Part shown: positions 36,301 through 46,190 of the stretch, piece after piece
Position numbering within the stretch: the first letter of the stretch is position 1
How the letters are laid out: every line of letters begins with the position of its first letter
From: Enterocloster hominis (ex Liu et al. 2021)
GTDB lineage: Bacteria; Bacillota; Clostridia; Lachnospirales; Lachnospiraceae
DNA length: 64,000 nt
Direction: 5' to 3'
Assembly (NCBI GenBank): GCA_014385265.1
Contig: JACRTJ010000014.1
Span: 62,001 to 126,000 of the forward strand
Notes under the pieces: generated by a model
What the model saw: only the letters and a program-made list of their open reading frames with translations
The model's database searches: none
Told to the model about the DNA's origin: nothing
Made by a program: the position numbers and the translations under genes

Positions 36301-37235
36301 TGAACCCCCTGGGCGTGCCGTCCCGTATGAACATCGGACAGGTGCTGGAGATCCACTTAAGCCTGGCTGCCAAGGCCCTGGGCTTCAATGTGTCCACGCC
36401 GGTCTTCGACGGAGCCAACGAGGATGATATCCAGGATACCCTGGAGCTGGCCAACGATTATGTAAATATGGAATGGGATGCATTCCATGAGAAATATGCA
36501 GATCTGATCAAGCCGGAGGTCATGGAATATCTGGGAACCCACTTAGAGCACCGCGGTCTCTGGAAGGGCGTGCCCATCAGCCGTACCGGTAAGGTGCAGC
36601 TGCGCGACGGCCGTACCGGAGAACCCTTTGACAGCCCCACCACCATCGGACACATGCATTACTTAAAGCTCCACCATCTGGTAGACGATAAGATCCATGC
36701 ACGTTCCACTGGTCCATACGCACTGGTTACCCAGCAGCCTCTCGGCGGTAAGGCCCAGTTCGGCGGACAGCGTTTCGGTGAGATGGAGGTATGGGCCCTG
36801 GAGGCATACGGCGCGTCCTATACGCTCCAGGAGATCCTGACTGTGAAGTCCGATGACGTTGTGGGCCGTGTGAAGACCTACGAGGCCATCATCAAGGGCG
36901 AGAACATTCCGGAGCCGGGTATTCCCGAGTCCTTCAAGGTACTCTTAAAGGAACTCCAGTCCCTGGGTCTGGACGTGAGAGTCCTGAAAGACAACGGCGA
37001 GGAAGTGGAGATGTCCGAGAACATCGATTACGCAGACACCGACCTGGATCTGCGCTCCATCATCGAAGGCGACAGACGTTACGACGAGAAAGAGGAATCC
37101 TTCGGCAGCTATGGCTTCCAGAAGCAGGAGTTCAAGGACGGAGAGCTGGTGGATTCTGAGGATGACGACTATATCGACGGGCCGGAGGAAGAGGACGGCT
37201 ACATCGATGACGACTATTCTGAAAAAGATAATTAA
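33366..37235 (+). CDS. rpoB: RNA polymerase beta subunit
   Basis: 1289 residues, full length. The rifampicin-binding region reads [31 protein letters not shown], with the wild-type Gln, Asp, His, Arg and Ser residues of sensitive enzymes. Downstream motifs include [31 protein letters not shown] and [24 protein letters not shown]. The tail is strongly acidic ([19 protein letters not shown]). AGGGGTGA precedes ATG 33366. It heads an rpoBC operon with 18 bp between genes. Unusually, rplJ/rplL do not lie upstream in this window. Confidence 0.98.
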   Translation: MEKSRIRPVPAGKSVRMSYSRQKEVLEMPNLIEIQKDSYQWFLDEGLKEVFEDISPIADFAGHLSLEFVDFTLCKDDIKYTIEECKERDATYAAPLKVKVRLCNKDKDEINEHEIFMGDLPLMTDTGSFVINGAERVIVSQLVRSPGIYYGIDHDKIGKELYSCTVIPNRGAWLEYETDSNDVFYVRVDRTRKVPVTVLIRALGYGTNAEITELFGEEPKLLASFGKDTSDNYQDGLLELYKKIRPGEPLSVDSAESLLNSMFFDPRRYDLAKVGRYKFNKKLHFKNRITGQILAEDVVDTTTGEILAEAGKTVTMEQAEAIQNAAVPYVWVQTEERNVKVLSNMMVDLAAYVGFDPEEAGVTELVFYPVLADILEKAGDMGEDELKAEIRRHIHDLIPKHITKEDIIASINYNMHLEFGVGTKDDIDHLGNRRIRAVGELLQNQYRIGLSRMERVVRERMTTQDMEGITPQSLINIKPVTAAVKEFFGSSQLSQFMDQNNPLSELTHKRRLSALGPGGLSRERAGFEVRDVHYTHYGRMCPIETPEGPNIGLINSLACYARVNQYGFVEAPYRVLDKSDPANPIVTDDVVYLTADEEDNYVVAQANEPLDEEGHFVHNNISGRFREETSSFQKRSIDLMDVSPKMVFSVATSMIPFLENDDANRALMGSNMQRQAVPLLSTEAPVVGTGIEAKAAVDSGVCVVAKNAGVVERSASNEIIIKRDSDGMKDVYRLTKFARSNQSNCYNQKPIVYKGDHVEKGEVIADGPSTKNGEIALGKNPLIGFMTWEGYNYEDAVLLSEKLVQNDVYTSVHIEEYEAEARDTKLGPEEITRDVPGVGDDALKDLDERGIIRIGAEVRAGDILVGKVTPKGETELTAEEKLLRAIFGEKAREVRDTSLKVPHGAYGIIVDAKVFTRENGDELAPGVNQSVRIYIAQKRKISVGDKMAGRHGNKGVVSRVLPVEDMPFLPNGRPLDIVLNPLGVPSRMNIGQVLEIHLSLAAKALGFNVSTPVFDGANEDDIQDTLELANDYVNMEWDAFHEKYADLIKPEVMEYLGTHLEHRGLWKGVPISRTGKVQLRDGRTGEPFDSPTTIGHMHYLKLHHLVDDKIHARSTGPYALVTQQPLGGKAQFGGQRFGEMEVWALEAYGASYTLQEILTVKSDDVVGRVKTYEAIIKGENIPEPGIPESFKVLLKELQSLGLDVRVLKDNGEEVEMSENIDYADTDLDLRSIIEGDRRYDEKEESFGSYGFQKQEFKDGELVDSEDDDYIDGPEEEDGYIDDDYSEKDN

Positions 37236-37253
37236 TAGAAGGGAGTACCGTTC

Positions 37254-40200
37254 ATGCCTGAGACAAATGAAACTTATCAGCCGATGACATTTGACGCGAT
37301 CCGTATCGGACTTGCTTCTCCGGAAAAGATCCTGGAATGGTCCCACGGCGAGGTAAAAAAGCCGGAGACCATCAATTACAGGACCTTAAAGCCGGAAAAG
37401 GACGGCCTGTACTGTGAAAGAATCTTCGGGCCCAGCAAGGACTGGGAGTGTCATTGTGGTAAATACAAGAAGATCAGATATAAGGGCGTTATCTGTGACC
37501 GATGCGGCGTTGAGGTTACCAAGTCCAGTGTGCGCCGTGAGCGTATCGGCCATATCGCTCTGGCCGCTCCGGTTTCCCACATCTGGTATTTCAAGGGTAT
37601 CCCGAGCCGTATGGGACTGATCCTGGACATCTCTCCGAGGGTCCTGGAGAAGGTACTGTACTTCGCTTCTTATATCGTGCTGGATCCGGGCGATACCGGT
37701 CTCCAGTTAAAGCAGGTGCTTTCTGAGAAGGAGTACCGCGACGCAGTTGACAAATATGGCTACGGCACCTTCCGCGTAGGAATGGGTGCCGAGGCCATCC
37801 AGGAGCTTTTGAGGTCTATTGACCTGGAGAAGGATTCTGAGGAGTTAAGAAAGGCTCTTCAGGAGTCCTCCGGACAGAAGCGTGCCCGTATCATTAAGCG
37901 CCTGGAGGTGGTGGACGCCTTCCGCCAGTCCGGAAACAAGCCGGAATGGATGATCATGAACGTGATCCCGGTGATCCCGCCGGATATCCGTCCCATGGTA
38001 CAGCTGGACGGCGGCCGTTTCGCCACATCGGACTTAAACGACTTATACAGAAGGATCATCAACCGCAACAACCGTCTGGCAAGACTTCTGGAATTGGGCG
38101 CTCCGGACATCATCGTCCGCAATGAGAAGCGTATGCTCCAGGAGGCTGTGGACGCCCTGATCGACAACGGCAGACGGGGAAGACCTGTAACAGGTCCTGG
38201 AAACCGTGCCTTAAAATCCCTTTCCGATATGTTAAAGGGTAAACAGGGCCGCTTCCGTCAGAACCTTCTGGGTAAGCGAGTGGACTATTCCGGCCGTTCC
38301 GTTATCGTTGTTGGACCGGAGCTCAAGATCTACCAGTGCGGTCTCCCCAAGGAGATGGCCATCGAGCTCTTCAAGCCCTTTGTTATGAAGGAACTGGTTG
38401 CCAACGGAACTGCCCATAACATCAAAAACGCCAAAAAGATGGTGGAACGCCTCCAGACAGAGGTGTGGGACGTACTGGAGGATGTAATTAAAGAGCATCC
38501 CGTTATGTTAAACCGTGCTCCTACACTCCACAGACTTGGTATCCAGGCCTTCGAGCCCATTCTGGTCGAAGGTAAGGCCATCAAGCTCCATCCCCTGGTA
38601 TGTACAGCCTTCAACGCCGACTTCGACGGTGACCAGATGGCCGTACACCTTCCCCTTTCCATGGAAGCCCAGGCGGAGTGCAGATTCCTCCTGCTTTCTC
38701 CCAACAACCTGTTAAAGCCGTCCGACGGCGGCCCTGTGGCCGTTCCGTCCCAGGATATGGTTCTGGGTATCTATTATCTGACCCAGGAAAGACCGGGAGC
38801 TCCGGGAGAAGGAAAATACTTTAAGAGCAAAAATGAAGCGATCCTGGCCTATGAAAACGGCGTTGTGACCCTTCATGCAAGGATCAAGGTGCGTGTGTCC
38901 AGGACCATGGCTGACGGCACCGAGATGACCGGCATCGTGGAGACCACCGTGGGCCGTATCCTCTTTAACGAGATCATCCCCCAGGACCTGGGCTTTGTGG
39001 ACCGGACCATCCCGGGCAACGAGTTAAAGCCGGAGATCGACTTCCTTGTAAAGAAGAAACAGTTAAAACAGATCCTTGAGAAGGTCATCAACACCCATGG
39101 GGCAATGCAGACTGCCATTACCCTGGATGACATCAAGGCCATTGGTTATAAATACTCCACAAGAGCGGCCATGACCGTATCCATTTCCGATATGACCGTT
39201 CCGGCCTCCAAGAAACAGCTTTTAGCGGATGCAGAGGCAACTGTGGACCGGATCGCCAAGAACTTCCGCCGCGGTCTTATCACCGAGGAGGAGCGTTATA
39301 AAGAGGTAATCGATACCTGGAAGGAGACGGACGATCAGCTGACCCACGATCTGCTGACTGGCCTGGATAAGTACAACAACATCTTCATGATGGCTGACTC
39401 CGGAGCCCGAGGTTCTGATAAGCAGATCAAGCAGCTGGCCGGAATGCGAGGCCTTATGGCCGATACCACCGGTCATACCATCGAGCTTCCCATTAAGTCC
39501 AACTTCCGTGAAGGTCTGGACGTACTGGAGTACTTCATCTCCGCCCATGGAGCCCGTAAGGGTCTGTCCGATACGGCTCTGCGTACCGCCGACTCTGGAT
39601 ACCTGACCAGACGTCTGGTAGACGTATCCCAGGATCTGATCATCCGTGAGACGGACTGCTGTGAAGGAAAGGGAGAGATCCCCTACATGGAGATCGAGGC
39701 CTTTGCCGACGGCAAGGAGACCATCGAGAGCCTGGAGGAGCGTCTCACCGGCAGATACATCGCTGAGGATATCGTGGATCCGGATACAGGAGAGGTAGTC
39801 GTAAAGGCCAACCATATGTGTACGCCCAAGCGTGCGGCTGCCGTTATGAAGGTCCTGGATAAGTTAGGAAGAAAGACCGTTAAGATCCGTACTGTACTGA
39901 CCTGTAAGTGTCACATCGGTGTCTGCGCAAAATGCTACGGCGCCAATATGGCCACCGGCCAGCCGGTACAGGTGGGCGAGGCAGTCGGGATCATCGCGGC
40001 CCAGTCCATCGGTGAGCCGGGTACCCAGCTGACCATGCGTACCTTCCATACAGGCGGCGTTGCCGGCGGCGATATCACACAGGGTCTTCCCCGTGTCGAG
40101 GAGCTGTTTGAGGCAAGACGGCCCAAGGGACTTGCCATCATCGCTGAGTTCGGCGGTGTGGTCACCATTAAGGATACAAAGAAGAAGCGCGAGATCATCG

Positions 40201-40970
40201 TTACGGATACAGAGACCGGAAACTCCAAGACCTACCTGATCCCCTATGGATCCAGGATCAAGGTTCTGGACGGACAGGTACTGGAGGCCGGCGACGTACT
40301 CACCGAGGGTTCCATCAACCCCCACGATCTTCTGAAGGTAAAGGGCGTCCGTGCCGTACAGGATTATATGATCCGCGAGGTACAGCGTGTATACCGTTTA
40401 CAGGGCGTAGAGATCAACGACAAGCACGTTGAGATGATCGTCCGCCAGATGTTAAAGAAGATCCGCGTGGAAGAAAGCGGAGACTCTGAGGTGCTTCCGG
40501 GAACCTCCATGGACGTTCTGGACTTCAACGAGATGAACGAGAAGCTCATCGCTGAAGGAAAGAAACCGGCAGAAGGTAAGCAGGTGATGCTGGGTATCAC
40601 AAAGGCATCCCTGGCTACGGATTCCTTCTTATCTGCGGCTTCCTTCCAGGAGACCACCAAGGTCCTCACAGAGGCTGCCATCAACGGCAAGGTGGACCAT
40701 CTGATCGGTCTGAAGGAGAACGTGATCATCGGTAAGCTGATCCCGGCAGGTACGGGAATGAAGCGCTACCGTGACATCCACCTGGGAACAGACGCAGAAT
40801 TCGAGGCCCAGCAGGCTGAGGCCATGGCCCAGCTCCAGCCCGAGGAAGACGCTCCCATTGAGGAAGCGGAGGAGATCATCTTAAATGAAGATGATACCCA
40901 GGAGGCTGAGGAGAACTTCGATGATATGGAGAGCTCCGAGCCCGAAGAGGCTGTGGACACCGAGGAATAA
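37254..40970 (+). CDS. rpoC: RNA polymerase beta' subunit
   Basis: 1238 residues. N-terminal zinc site CHCGKYK...CDRCGVEV, the catalytic [16 protein letters not shown] with three Asp residues, the trigger-loop region [19 protein letters not shown], and the second zinc site [13 protein letters not shown]. The C-terminus is a long acidic tail (about 45 residues, mostly Glu and Asp) as in many Clostridia. GAAGGGAG precedes ATG 37254. The usual downstream partner rpsL is displaced about 15 kb away. Confidence 0.98.
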   Translation: MPETNETYQPMTFDAIRIGLASPEKILEWSHGEVKKPETINYRTLKPEKDGLYCERIFGPSKDWECHCGKYKKIRYKGVICDRCGVEVTKSSVRRERIGHIALAAPVSHIWYFKGIPSRMGLILDISPRVLEKVLYFASYIVLDPGDTGLQLKQVLSEKEYRDAVDKYGYGTFRVGMGAEAIQELLRSIDLEKDSEELRKALQESSGQKRARIIKRLEVVDAFRQSGNKPEWMIMNVIPVIPPDIRPMVQLDGGRFATSDLNDLYRRIINRNNRLARLLELGAPDIIVRNEKRMLQEAVDALIDNGRRGRPVTGPGNRALKSLSDMLKGKQGRFRQNLLGKRVDYSGRSVIVVGPELKIYQCGLPKEMAIELFKPFVMKELVANGTAHNIKNAKKMVERLQTEVWDVLEDVIKEHPVMLNRAPTLHRLGIQAFEPILVEGKAIKLHPLVCTAFNADFDGDQMAVHLPLSMEAQAECRFLLLSPNNLLKPSDGGPVAVPSQDMVLGIYYLTQERPGAPGEGKYFKSKNEAILAYENGVVTLHARIKVRVSRTMADGTEMTGIVETTVGRILFNEIIPQDLGFVDRTIPGNELKPEIDFLVKKKQLKQILEKVINTHGAMQTAITLDDIKAIGYKYSTRAAMTVSISDMTVPASKKQLLADAEATVDRIAKNFRRGLITEEERYKEVIDTWKETDDQLTHDLLTGLDKYNNIFMMADSGARGSDKQIKQLAGMRGLMADTTGHTIELPIKSNFREGLDVLEYFISAHGARKGLSDTALRTADSGYLTRRLVDVSQDLIIRETDCCEGKGEIPYMEIEAFADGKETIESLEERLTGRYIAEDIVDPDTGEVVVKANHMCTPKRAAAVMKVLDKLGRKTVKIRTVLTCKCHIGVCAKCYGANMATGQPVQVGEAVGIIAAQSIGEPGTQLTMRTFHTGGVAGGDITQGLPRVEELFEARRPKGLAIIAEFGGVVTIKDTKKKREIIVTDTETGNSKTYLIPYGSRIKVLDGQVLEAGDVLTEGSINPHDLLKVKGVRAVQDYMIREVQRVYRLQGVEINDKHVEMIVRQMLKKIRVEESGDSEVLPGTSMDVLDFNEMNEKLIAEGKKPAEGKQVMLGITKASLATDSFLSAASFQETTKVLTEAAINGKVDHLIGLKENVIIGKLIPAGTGMKRYRDIHLGTDAEFEAQQAEAMAQLQPEEDAPIEEAEEIILNEDDTQEAEENFDDMESSEPEEAVDTEE

Positions 40971-40989
40971 AATAAAGAAAATGAATTGC

Positions 40990-41025
40990 GGCGGGGGAGC
41001 AGAAGGCTCCCTCGCTGTTTCACAT
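40990..41025 (+). terminator. Terminator after rpoC
   Basis: GCGGGGGAGC pairs with GCTCCCTCGC (one wobble) with a short loop, followed by TGTTTCACATTTT. The T-run is imperfect, so some read-through to the CDF gene is possible. Confidence 0.6.
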
Positions 41026-41052
41026 TTTGGAGAGTTAGGAAGAGAAAACCAT

Positions 41053-42219
41053 ATGATCACGTTATTGTCCAGAATTTTTATTAAGAACCATGACCAGGCA
41101 GAGGACCAGGGAGTCCGCCGGGCCTATGGGATGCTGTGCAGCATTGTGGGGATCGGCCTGAATGTGCTGCTTTTTATGGGGAAATACCTGGCAGGCGTTT
41201 TAAGCGGCTCCATTGCCATCACCGCCGACGCCTTCAACAACCTGTCGGACGCAGGTTCTTCGTTTATCACTCTGGTGGGCTTCCGGTTTTCCGGCATGAA
41301 GCCAGATGCGGACCATCCCTTTGGCCACGGGCGGTTTGAGTACATATCCGGCTTTGGCGTTTCCATGGTCATCATGCTCATGGGCTTCGAGCTTTTAAAA
41401 ACGTCCATTGAGAAGATCCGTACGCCGGAGCCGGTGGAGGCCGGAGTCCTTCCGGTGCTGATCCTCTGCGTATCCATCTGTGTGAAGCTTTATATGAGCT
41501 ATTATAACAGGAAGATCGGGACCAGGATCGATTCAGAGGCCATGAAGGCCACGGCCATGGACAGCTTAAGCGACTCGGTGGCGACCCTGGCAGTGCTGTT
41601 CTCTATGATGGTTGCCCACTTTACCGGCTACAACATCGACGGCTGGTGCGGCTGCATCGTGGCCTGCTTCGTACTCTATGCCGGTTACAGCGCCGCCCGG
41701 GATACGTTAAATCCGCTTCTGGGACAGCCGCCGTCTCCGGAGTTCGTGGAGGAGATCAAGAAGCTGGTCCTGGCCCATGAGGAGATCATCGGGATCCACG
41801 ATCTGGTGGTCCATGACTATGGCCCCGGAAGACGGATGATCTCTCTTCACGGCGAGGTTCCGGGAAACAGCGACATTTTTGAGATCCACGACGTCATCGA
41901 CCGGATCGAGAAGGAGCTGAACCAGAAGCTGGGCTGCGAGGCGGTGATCCATATGGATCCCATTGAAGTGAATAATGAGAAGGTGGCAGAGATCCGCAGA
42001 ATTCTGGCTTTGAAGATCGCGGAGCGGCTGGAGGGAGTGACCATCCATGATCTGCGGATGGTACAGGGGCCGACTCATACGAATCTGGTCTTTGATGCAG
42101 TGGTTCCCTATGGCTTCCACAGGACCCATGCCCAGGTGAAGGAGGAGATCGAGAAGATCGTTCAGGAGACCTGGGAGAACTATTATGCGGTGATCCAGGT
42201 GGAACAGTCGTATATCTGA
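41053..42219 (+). CDS. Cation diffusion facilitator transporter
   Basis: 388 residues. Six hydrophobic segments, with SGSIAITADAFNNLSDAGSSF in TM2 and AMDSLSDSVATLAVLFSMM in TM5, the CDF metal site. The NxxxD/DxxxD combination lacks the His of zinc-type members and resembles manganese exporters of the MntE type (inferred). The C-terminal cytoplasmic part is long, with two domains (GIHDLVVHDYGPGRRMISLHGEVPG and GVTIHDLRMVQGPTHTNLVFD). ATG 41053 is preceded by TAGGAAGAG; an open frame extends back into rpoC but is not used. Confidence 0.88.
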   Translation: MITLLSRIFIKNHDQAEDQGVRRAYGMLCSIVGIGLNVLLFMGKYLAGVLSGSIAITADAFNNLSDAGSSFITLVGFRFSGMKPDADHPFGHGRFEYISGFGVSMVIMLMGFELLKTSIEKIRTPEPVEAGVLPVLILCVSICVKLYMSYYNRKIGTRIDSEAMKATAMDSLSDSVATLAVLFSMMVAHFTGYNIDGWCGCIVACFVLYAGYSAARDTLNPLLGQPPSPEFVEEIKKLVLAHEEIIGIHDLVVHDYGPGRRMISLHGEVPGNSDIFEIHDVIDRIEKELNQKLGCEAVIHMDPIEVNNEKVAEIRRILALKIAERLEGVTIHDLRMVQGPTHTNLVFDAVVPYGFHRTHAQVKEEIEKIVQETWENYYAVIQVEQSYI

Positions 42220-42272
42220 CAATAAAATAGTGGAATGTGCACAAAGACATACGGAAAAATCATGAAAAAAAC

Positions 42273-42301
42273 TTGAATATTGCCATAAAAATTGATATAA
42301 T
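42273..42301 (+). promoter_or_regulatory. Promoter of the secreted-protein pair
   Basis: TTGAAT (42273-42278), 17-bp spacer, TATAAT (42296-42301), 44 bp before the first gene. Confidence 0.7.
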
Positions 42302-42345
42302 ATCGTCACATATTACAATATATTATTTTTCAGGAGGACGACGAT

Positions 42346-42663
42346 ATGAGAAATTGGAAGAAGATCTTATTGGCAGTGGTTCCGGCGGCTATGATGTTTT
42401 CCTTTACTGCGTTTGCAGGCCAGTGGCATCAGGATATGAACGGCTGGTGGTATGAGAACGAGGACGGCTCCTACTGCAAGAACGGCTGGTTCTGGCTGGA
42501 TGGAAATGGGGACGGCGAGGCAGAGTGCTATTGCTTTGATAACGATGGTTATGCTCTCGTTTCCCTTTATAACCTGACCAGTAAGGCTGCCGGTTATGAT
42601 GTAAATATGGATGGTGCCTGGGTTGAGAATGGAGAAGTTCAGGTACAGCCTGTAATGGAATAG
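42346..42663 (+). CDS. Small secreted protein with cell-wall-binding-like motif
   Basis: 105 residues with a clean signal peptide (MRNWKKILLAVVPAAMMFSFTAFAG, cleavage after AFA). The mature part is one aromatic-rich unit, WHQDMNGWWYENEDGSYCKNGWFWLDGNGDGEAECYCFDNDGYAL, similar in pattern to choline/cell-wall-binding repeats (W-Y-DG-G). Two to three Cys could form a disulfide. The next gene has nearly the same first 90 residues, so the pair arose by duplication. AGGAGG precedes ATG 42346. Surface or wall association is inferred. Confidence 0.75.
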   Translation: MRNWKKILLAVVPAAMMFSFTAFAGQWHQDMNGWWYENEDGSYCKNGWFWLDGNGDGEAECYCFDNDGYALVSLYNLTSKAAGYDVNMDGAWVENGEVQVQPVME

Positions 42664-42692
42664 TATTCATATAATAAGGAAGGAAATAAGCT

Positions 42693-43778
42693 ATGAAAAA
42701 TTGGAAAAAGCTTCTGTTGACAGTCGTTCCAGCCACCCTGGCCGTTTCCTTTACCGCATTTGCAGGCCAGTGGAGCCAGGATATGAACGGCTGGCGGTAC
42801 GAGAATGACGACGGCTCCTACTGCAGGAACGGATGGTACTGGCTGGACGGAAACCAGGACGGCATTGCAGAGTGTTATATTTTTGATAACGACGGCTATG
42901 CACAGGTTTCCCTTTATAATCTGACGGCCAAGGCCGGCGGTTATGAGGTCAATGACCAGGGCGCCTGGGTCGTAGACGGAGTGGTCCAGGAAAAGAAGGT
43001 GGAGGTCCCGGCGGCAGAGATCCAGCCGGCTGAGGAAGTGAAGCCCGACGCGTCCAATGACCCGGCGGCTCTGGAGGCGTATCTGGCGGCCCAGGAAAAG
43101 ACAAATACCTTAGACAGCATGGATGCCCAGGCAGATATGAAGATGTCCATGACCATGGAAGGCGTTTCCATTGACACCAACATGGATATGAACATGAAGG
43201 TCCGCGGAGCCCAGACCGGAAACCTGGAGTTCGTGGCTGACGGAAGCATGACCATGCTGGGAAGCGATATCCCGTTCCAGATGTTCTATACAGACAATAT
43301 GTACTATATGGACATGATGGGCATGAAGATGAAACAGGAAATGCCCCTGGACGAGGCCCTGGACCAGGTTGCCAGCAATCTGGAGAGCGTGGATATGGAT
43401 CTGGCTATGATGAAGGATATGGCCATGACTACTGAGGATGGAAATACAGTCCTTACATACGGCATCAATACGGACAATATGAACTCCTTTTTAAACGGCA
43501 TCGTTGGAGATATGGATACCCTTTACAACGGATATACGGTTTCCTACAATATCCGCAGCGCATCCGGCAAGGCCATTGTGGATGAGAACGGCTATTATGT
43601 CAAAGAGGATATGAGCCTGGATATGGATATGGTCATGACCGACAGCGAGACTGGGGAGTCTGAAACCGTTTCGTATGTGATGGAAATGCATATGAACATC
43701 AATAATCCGGGACAGGAAGTGAAATTTGAGCTTCCGTCCACAGAGGGCTATGAGGACCTGGGCAGCGCTCTGGTATAA
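42693..43778 (+). CDS. Secreted Met-rich protein with cell-wall-binding-like N-terminus
   Basis: 361 residues. Signal peptide and first ~90 residues duplicate the upstream protein (AGQWSQDMNGWRYENDDGSYCRNGWYWLDGNQDGIAECY). A Pro/Glu/Ala-rich linker leads to a C-terminal ~240-residue domain with alternating beta-like stretches and very many Met and Asp (MKMSMTMEGVSIDTNMDMNMKVRG, MYYMDMMGMKMKQEM). This recalls LolA/LppX-like or DUF6612-type extracytoplasmic lipid- or ligand-binding folds. The ligand is unknown; Met richness could reflect metal contact or simply the fold. AGGAAGG precedes ATG 42693. Confidence 0.75.
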   Translation: MKNWKKLLLTVVPATLAVSFTAFAGQWSQDMNGWRYENDDGSYCRNGWYWLDGNQDGIAECYIFDNDGYAQVSLYNLTAKAGGYEVNDQGAWVVDGVVQEKKVEVPAAEIQPAEEVKPDASNDPAALEAYLAAQEKTNTLDSMDAQADMKMSMTMEGVSIDTNMDMNMKVRGAQTGNLEFVADGSMTMLGSDIPFQMFYTDNMYYMDMMGMKMKQEMPLDEALDQVASNLESVDMDLAMMKDMAMTTEDGNTVLTYGINTDNMNSFLNGIVGDMDTLYNGYTVSYNIRSASGKAIVDENGYYVKEDMSLDMDMVMTDSETGESETVSYVMEMHMNINNPGQEVKFELPSTEGYEDLGSALV

Positions 43779-43797
43779 GATTTAAAAAAGAAAATAA

Positions 43798-43840
43798 AAA
43801 TTCCCGGCGGCGTTTTACACGCTTCCGGGAATTTTTTTCT
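43798..43840 (+). terminator. Terminator between convergent genes
   Basis: ATTCCCGG and CCGGGAAT with a GGCG..CGCT-containing loop, followed by seven T. Confidence 0.85.
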
Positions 43841-43890
43841 GGAATGGGGAAAAACGGCTGACAGCAGACGCTCTCTGTGGAAAAGCAGGC

Positions 43891-44832
43891 CTACATCACG
43901 TTCTGGGGCGTGCCCTTTAACCACTTGTCCACATTGTCAAAAACGATAACGGCACGTTTTTCCAGAGCCTCCTTTGTGGCGAAGGCCACATGGGGAGTGG
44001 CGATGACATTTTTTGCTGTGAGGAGGGGATGGTCCTTGGCGATGGGCGGCTCAGTCTCAAATACATCGATCCCGGCTCCGGCCAGGCGGCCATTATTTAA
44101 GGCGTCTGCCAGGGCGGCGCTGTCCACCACAGGACCGCGGGAGGTGTTGATGAGGATGGCCGACGGTTTCATTTTTGCCAGCTCCTCTTTTCCAATGAGT
44201 CCTCTGGTATCGGAATTTAAAGGAGTGTGGAGGGAAACGATATCACAGGAAGAGAGGAGCGTATCCATATCCACATAGGTGATCCCGGGGATATCCTTTT
44301 TCGTGCGGCTGTACGCCAGGACCTGGCAGCCGAAGGCGTTTGCGATGGCGGCAGTGCGGAGGCCGATGGCTCCGGTACCGATGACACCGAATTTTTTGCC
44401 CTCCAGCTCAAAGCCCACCAGTCCGTCCTTGGTGCCTTCCTTCCGCACCACGTCGTTGCAGGGGATCATGTTCCGGTACAGGGCAATGATCATGCCAAAT
44501 ACCAGGTCGGCTACGGCGGCGGTGGAGTAGCCCGCGCAGTTGCTGACCAGAACGCCGTTGGCCTTACATGCGTCCATGGCGATATGGTCCACGCCGGTGA
44601 AGGCCACAGACAGCATCTTTAAGTTTTTACAGCCATTGATCACGTCGGCGTTCATGGGAAGGTTGGACACGGCGATGATGTCCGCATCACGGCCCCGTTC
44701 AATGAGGGTCTCCGTATCGGTGACGCGTGTATTGTAATATACGATCTCCAGGTCTGCAGGCAGCATGTCCTTTGCCATGGACAGCAGCTTTTCATCGTTA
44801 ACGCCCAGGGGCTCGATGATCACGAGTTTCAT
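43891..44832 (-). CDS. D-isomer-specific 2-hydroxyacid dehydrogenase
   Basis: 313 residues. Rossmann NAD-binding motif FGVIGTGAIGLRTA in the central domain; catalytic Arg in INTSRGPVVDSAALADAL, Glu in GIDVFETEPP, His in VIATPHVAFATKEA. It reduces a 2-ketoacid or oxidises a D-2-hydroxyacid with NAD(H). Substrate (glycerate, lactate or phosphoglycerate) cannot be decided; lack of an ACT domain argues against SerA. It stands alone on the minus strand and ends at a shared terminator. AGGAGG lies upstream of ATG 44832. Confidence 0.9.
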   Translation of the reverse strand: MKLVIIEPLGVNDEKLLSMAKDMLPADLEIVYYNTRVTDTETLIERGRDADIIAVSNLPMNADVINGCKNLKMLSVAFTGVDHIAMDACKANGVLVSNCAGYSTAAVADLVFGMIIALYRNMIPCNDVVRKEGTKDGLVGFELEGKKFGVIGTGAIGLRTAAIANAFGCQVLAYSRTKKDIPGITYVDMDTLLSSCDIVSLHTPLNSDTRGLIGKEELAKMKPSAILINTSRGPVVDSAALADALNNGRLAGAGIDVFETEPPIAKDHPLLTAKNVIATPHVAFATKEALEKRAVIVFDNVDKWLKGTPQNVM

Positions 44833-44970
44833 ATCAGGTTCCTCCTTGTGGACCGGAGCTTTCTGGCTCCGGCGTCGTTTTCATGGTTTTATTGTAAGTC
44901 TTTTTTGGGAAACATTCAACTGTTTTCGCACGGGACATATACTGGCAGTAAAACCGTGTGAAAGCGGGGC

Positions 44971-45687
44971 GTGGCTGTGGTCTCCGTGAGTCTTTGCATG
45001 ATCGTAAAAAATGAAGAGGAGGTGCTGGGGCGGTGCCTGGACAGTGTGGCCGGGTTCCCGGATGAGATCCTTGTGACGGATACCGGATCCACAGACGGAA
45101 CGAAGGCGGCCGCCATGGAGCGCGGAGCCAGGGTCTTTGATTTTCCGTGGCGGGACGACTTTGCCGCCGCCAGGAATTTCTCATTTTCCCAGGGCCGGGG
45201 GACGTATCTGTTCTGGATGGATGCCGACGATGTGGTGCGGCCGGACCAGCGGAGGAAGCTGCTGGATCTGAAGGAGCGGCTGGGACGGGCAGACTGTCTT
45301 CCGGATGTGGTGATGATGAAGTATGCGGCAGCGTTCCGCCGGGACGGTTCCCTGGCCGCAGCCTTTTACCGGGAGCGGCTGATCCGCAGAGGGACTGGGG
45401 CCGTATGGAAGGGCCGGGTCCACGAAACAGTGAAGCCCTTTGGTATTATATGGAAGGAAGACATCTGGATCGAACACCGGAAAATGAGGATCCGGGACCC
45501 GGAGCGGAATCTGAGGATCCTGGAGTCCATGAGGAAAAATGGAGAGGAGTTTGGCCCCAGGGAACAGTATTATTATGAAATGGAACGGGCTTTCGCCCGG
45601 AGATGCCGGGAGGCAGCCCTGGAAAACGGGCAGCTCCTGACCCAGCCGAGGAATGAAAGGTTTGTAAACGGCAGATACTTATGGTAA
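44971..45687 (+). CDS. Family 2 glycosyltransferase
   Basis: 238 residues. The GT-A fold start SVSLCMIVKNEEEVLGRCLDSV, the nucleotide-binding DTGSTDGT, and the metal-binding WMDADD (DxD) are all present, with ARNFSFSQGRGTYLFW between. It resembles the SunS/tetratricopeptide-type GT2 group but lacks the long C-terminal repeat region, so it is a short version. The acceptor is unknown. The start is GTG 44971 with only a weak SD (AAAGCGGGG); another GTG lies two codons on. It is divergent from the dehydrogenase. Confidence 0.8.
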   Translation: MAVVSVSLCMIVKNEEEVLGRCLDSVAGFPDEILVTDTGSTDGTKAAAMERGARVFDFPWRDDFAAARNFSFSQGRGTYLFWMDADDVVRPDQRRKLLDLKERLGRADCLPDVVMMKYAAAFRRDGSLAAAFYRERLIRRGTGAVWKGRVHETVKPFGIIWKEDIWIEHRKMRIRDPERNLRILESMRKNGEEFGPREQYYYEMERAFARRCREAALENGQLLTQPRNERFVNGRYLW

Positions 45688-45739
45688 GATGTTAGGGTTA
45701 AAATACCCGGCCTGGAGCCGGAGACAGAAAGGAAACCAC

Positions 45740-46156
45740 ATGGCAGAAGAAAAGAATTGTATCAATGCAGACGAATACCTGGCAAATAATCCATTCATGC
45801 GCCATAACCATATGAAGATCGAAAGAATCTCCACCGAGTGCAGCGAGATCTCCATGGAGGTCCATCCGGACGGGCTCAACATCATGGGCATGATCCACGG
45901 AGGGCTGCTCTACTCCCTGGCGGATGTGGTAACGGGGCTGACTGCCCGGGCGGACGGGAGAAAATATGTGACCCAGAGCGCCCATGTGAACTTTATCGGC
46001 AACGTGTCCCAGGGGAGGGTGACAGCCCGGGGGATCCTGGTGCGCCGGGGCCGGGTCATCACCATCGTCCGGGGCGAGGTGACTGATGAGAACGGGAAGC
46101 TGCTGGCAGATGTGACAGCGGATATGTTCTGTGTAGGCCAGGAAAAGTCAGACTAG
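45740..46156 (+). CDS. PaaI-type hotdog thioesterase
   Basis: 138 residues, a single hotdog domain. It has NPFMRHNHMKIERISTE, the PaaI motif LNIMGMIHGGLLYSLADVVTGLTA with HGG, and VNFIGNVSQGRVTARGILVRRGR. It hydrolyses acyl-CoA thioesters; PaaI members favour aryl- or hydroxyaryl-acetyl-CoA, but the substrate here is unproven. ATG 45740 has AAAGGAAA upstream; an earlier in-frame start at 45689 lacks an SD. It lies 52 bp after the glycosyltransferase. Confidence 0.88.
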   Translation: MAEEKNCINADEYLANNPFMRHNHMKIERISTECSEISMEVHPDGLNIMGMIHGGLLYSLADVVTGLTARADGRKYVTQSAHVNFIGNVSQGRVTARGILVRRGRVITIVRGEVTDENGKLLADVTADMFCVGQEKSD

Positions 46157-46159
46157 AAA

Positions 46160-46190
46160 GGGCGCCGGAGTCATACCGGCTCCTTTCCTG
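46160..46190 (+). terminator. Possible terminator between thioesterase and LysR genes
   Basis: GCCGG/CCGGC hairpin extended by GGAG/CTCC, followed by TTTCC; it overlaps the end of the convergent LysR gene. Confidence 0.4.

Noticed and set aside
40885..41052. Upstream extension of the CDF transporter into rpoC
   Set aside because: It overlaps the acidic tail of rpoC in another frame; the membrane protein begins at the SD-preceded ATG 41053.
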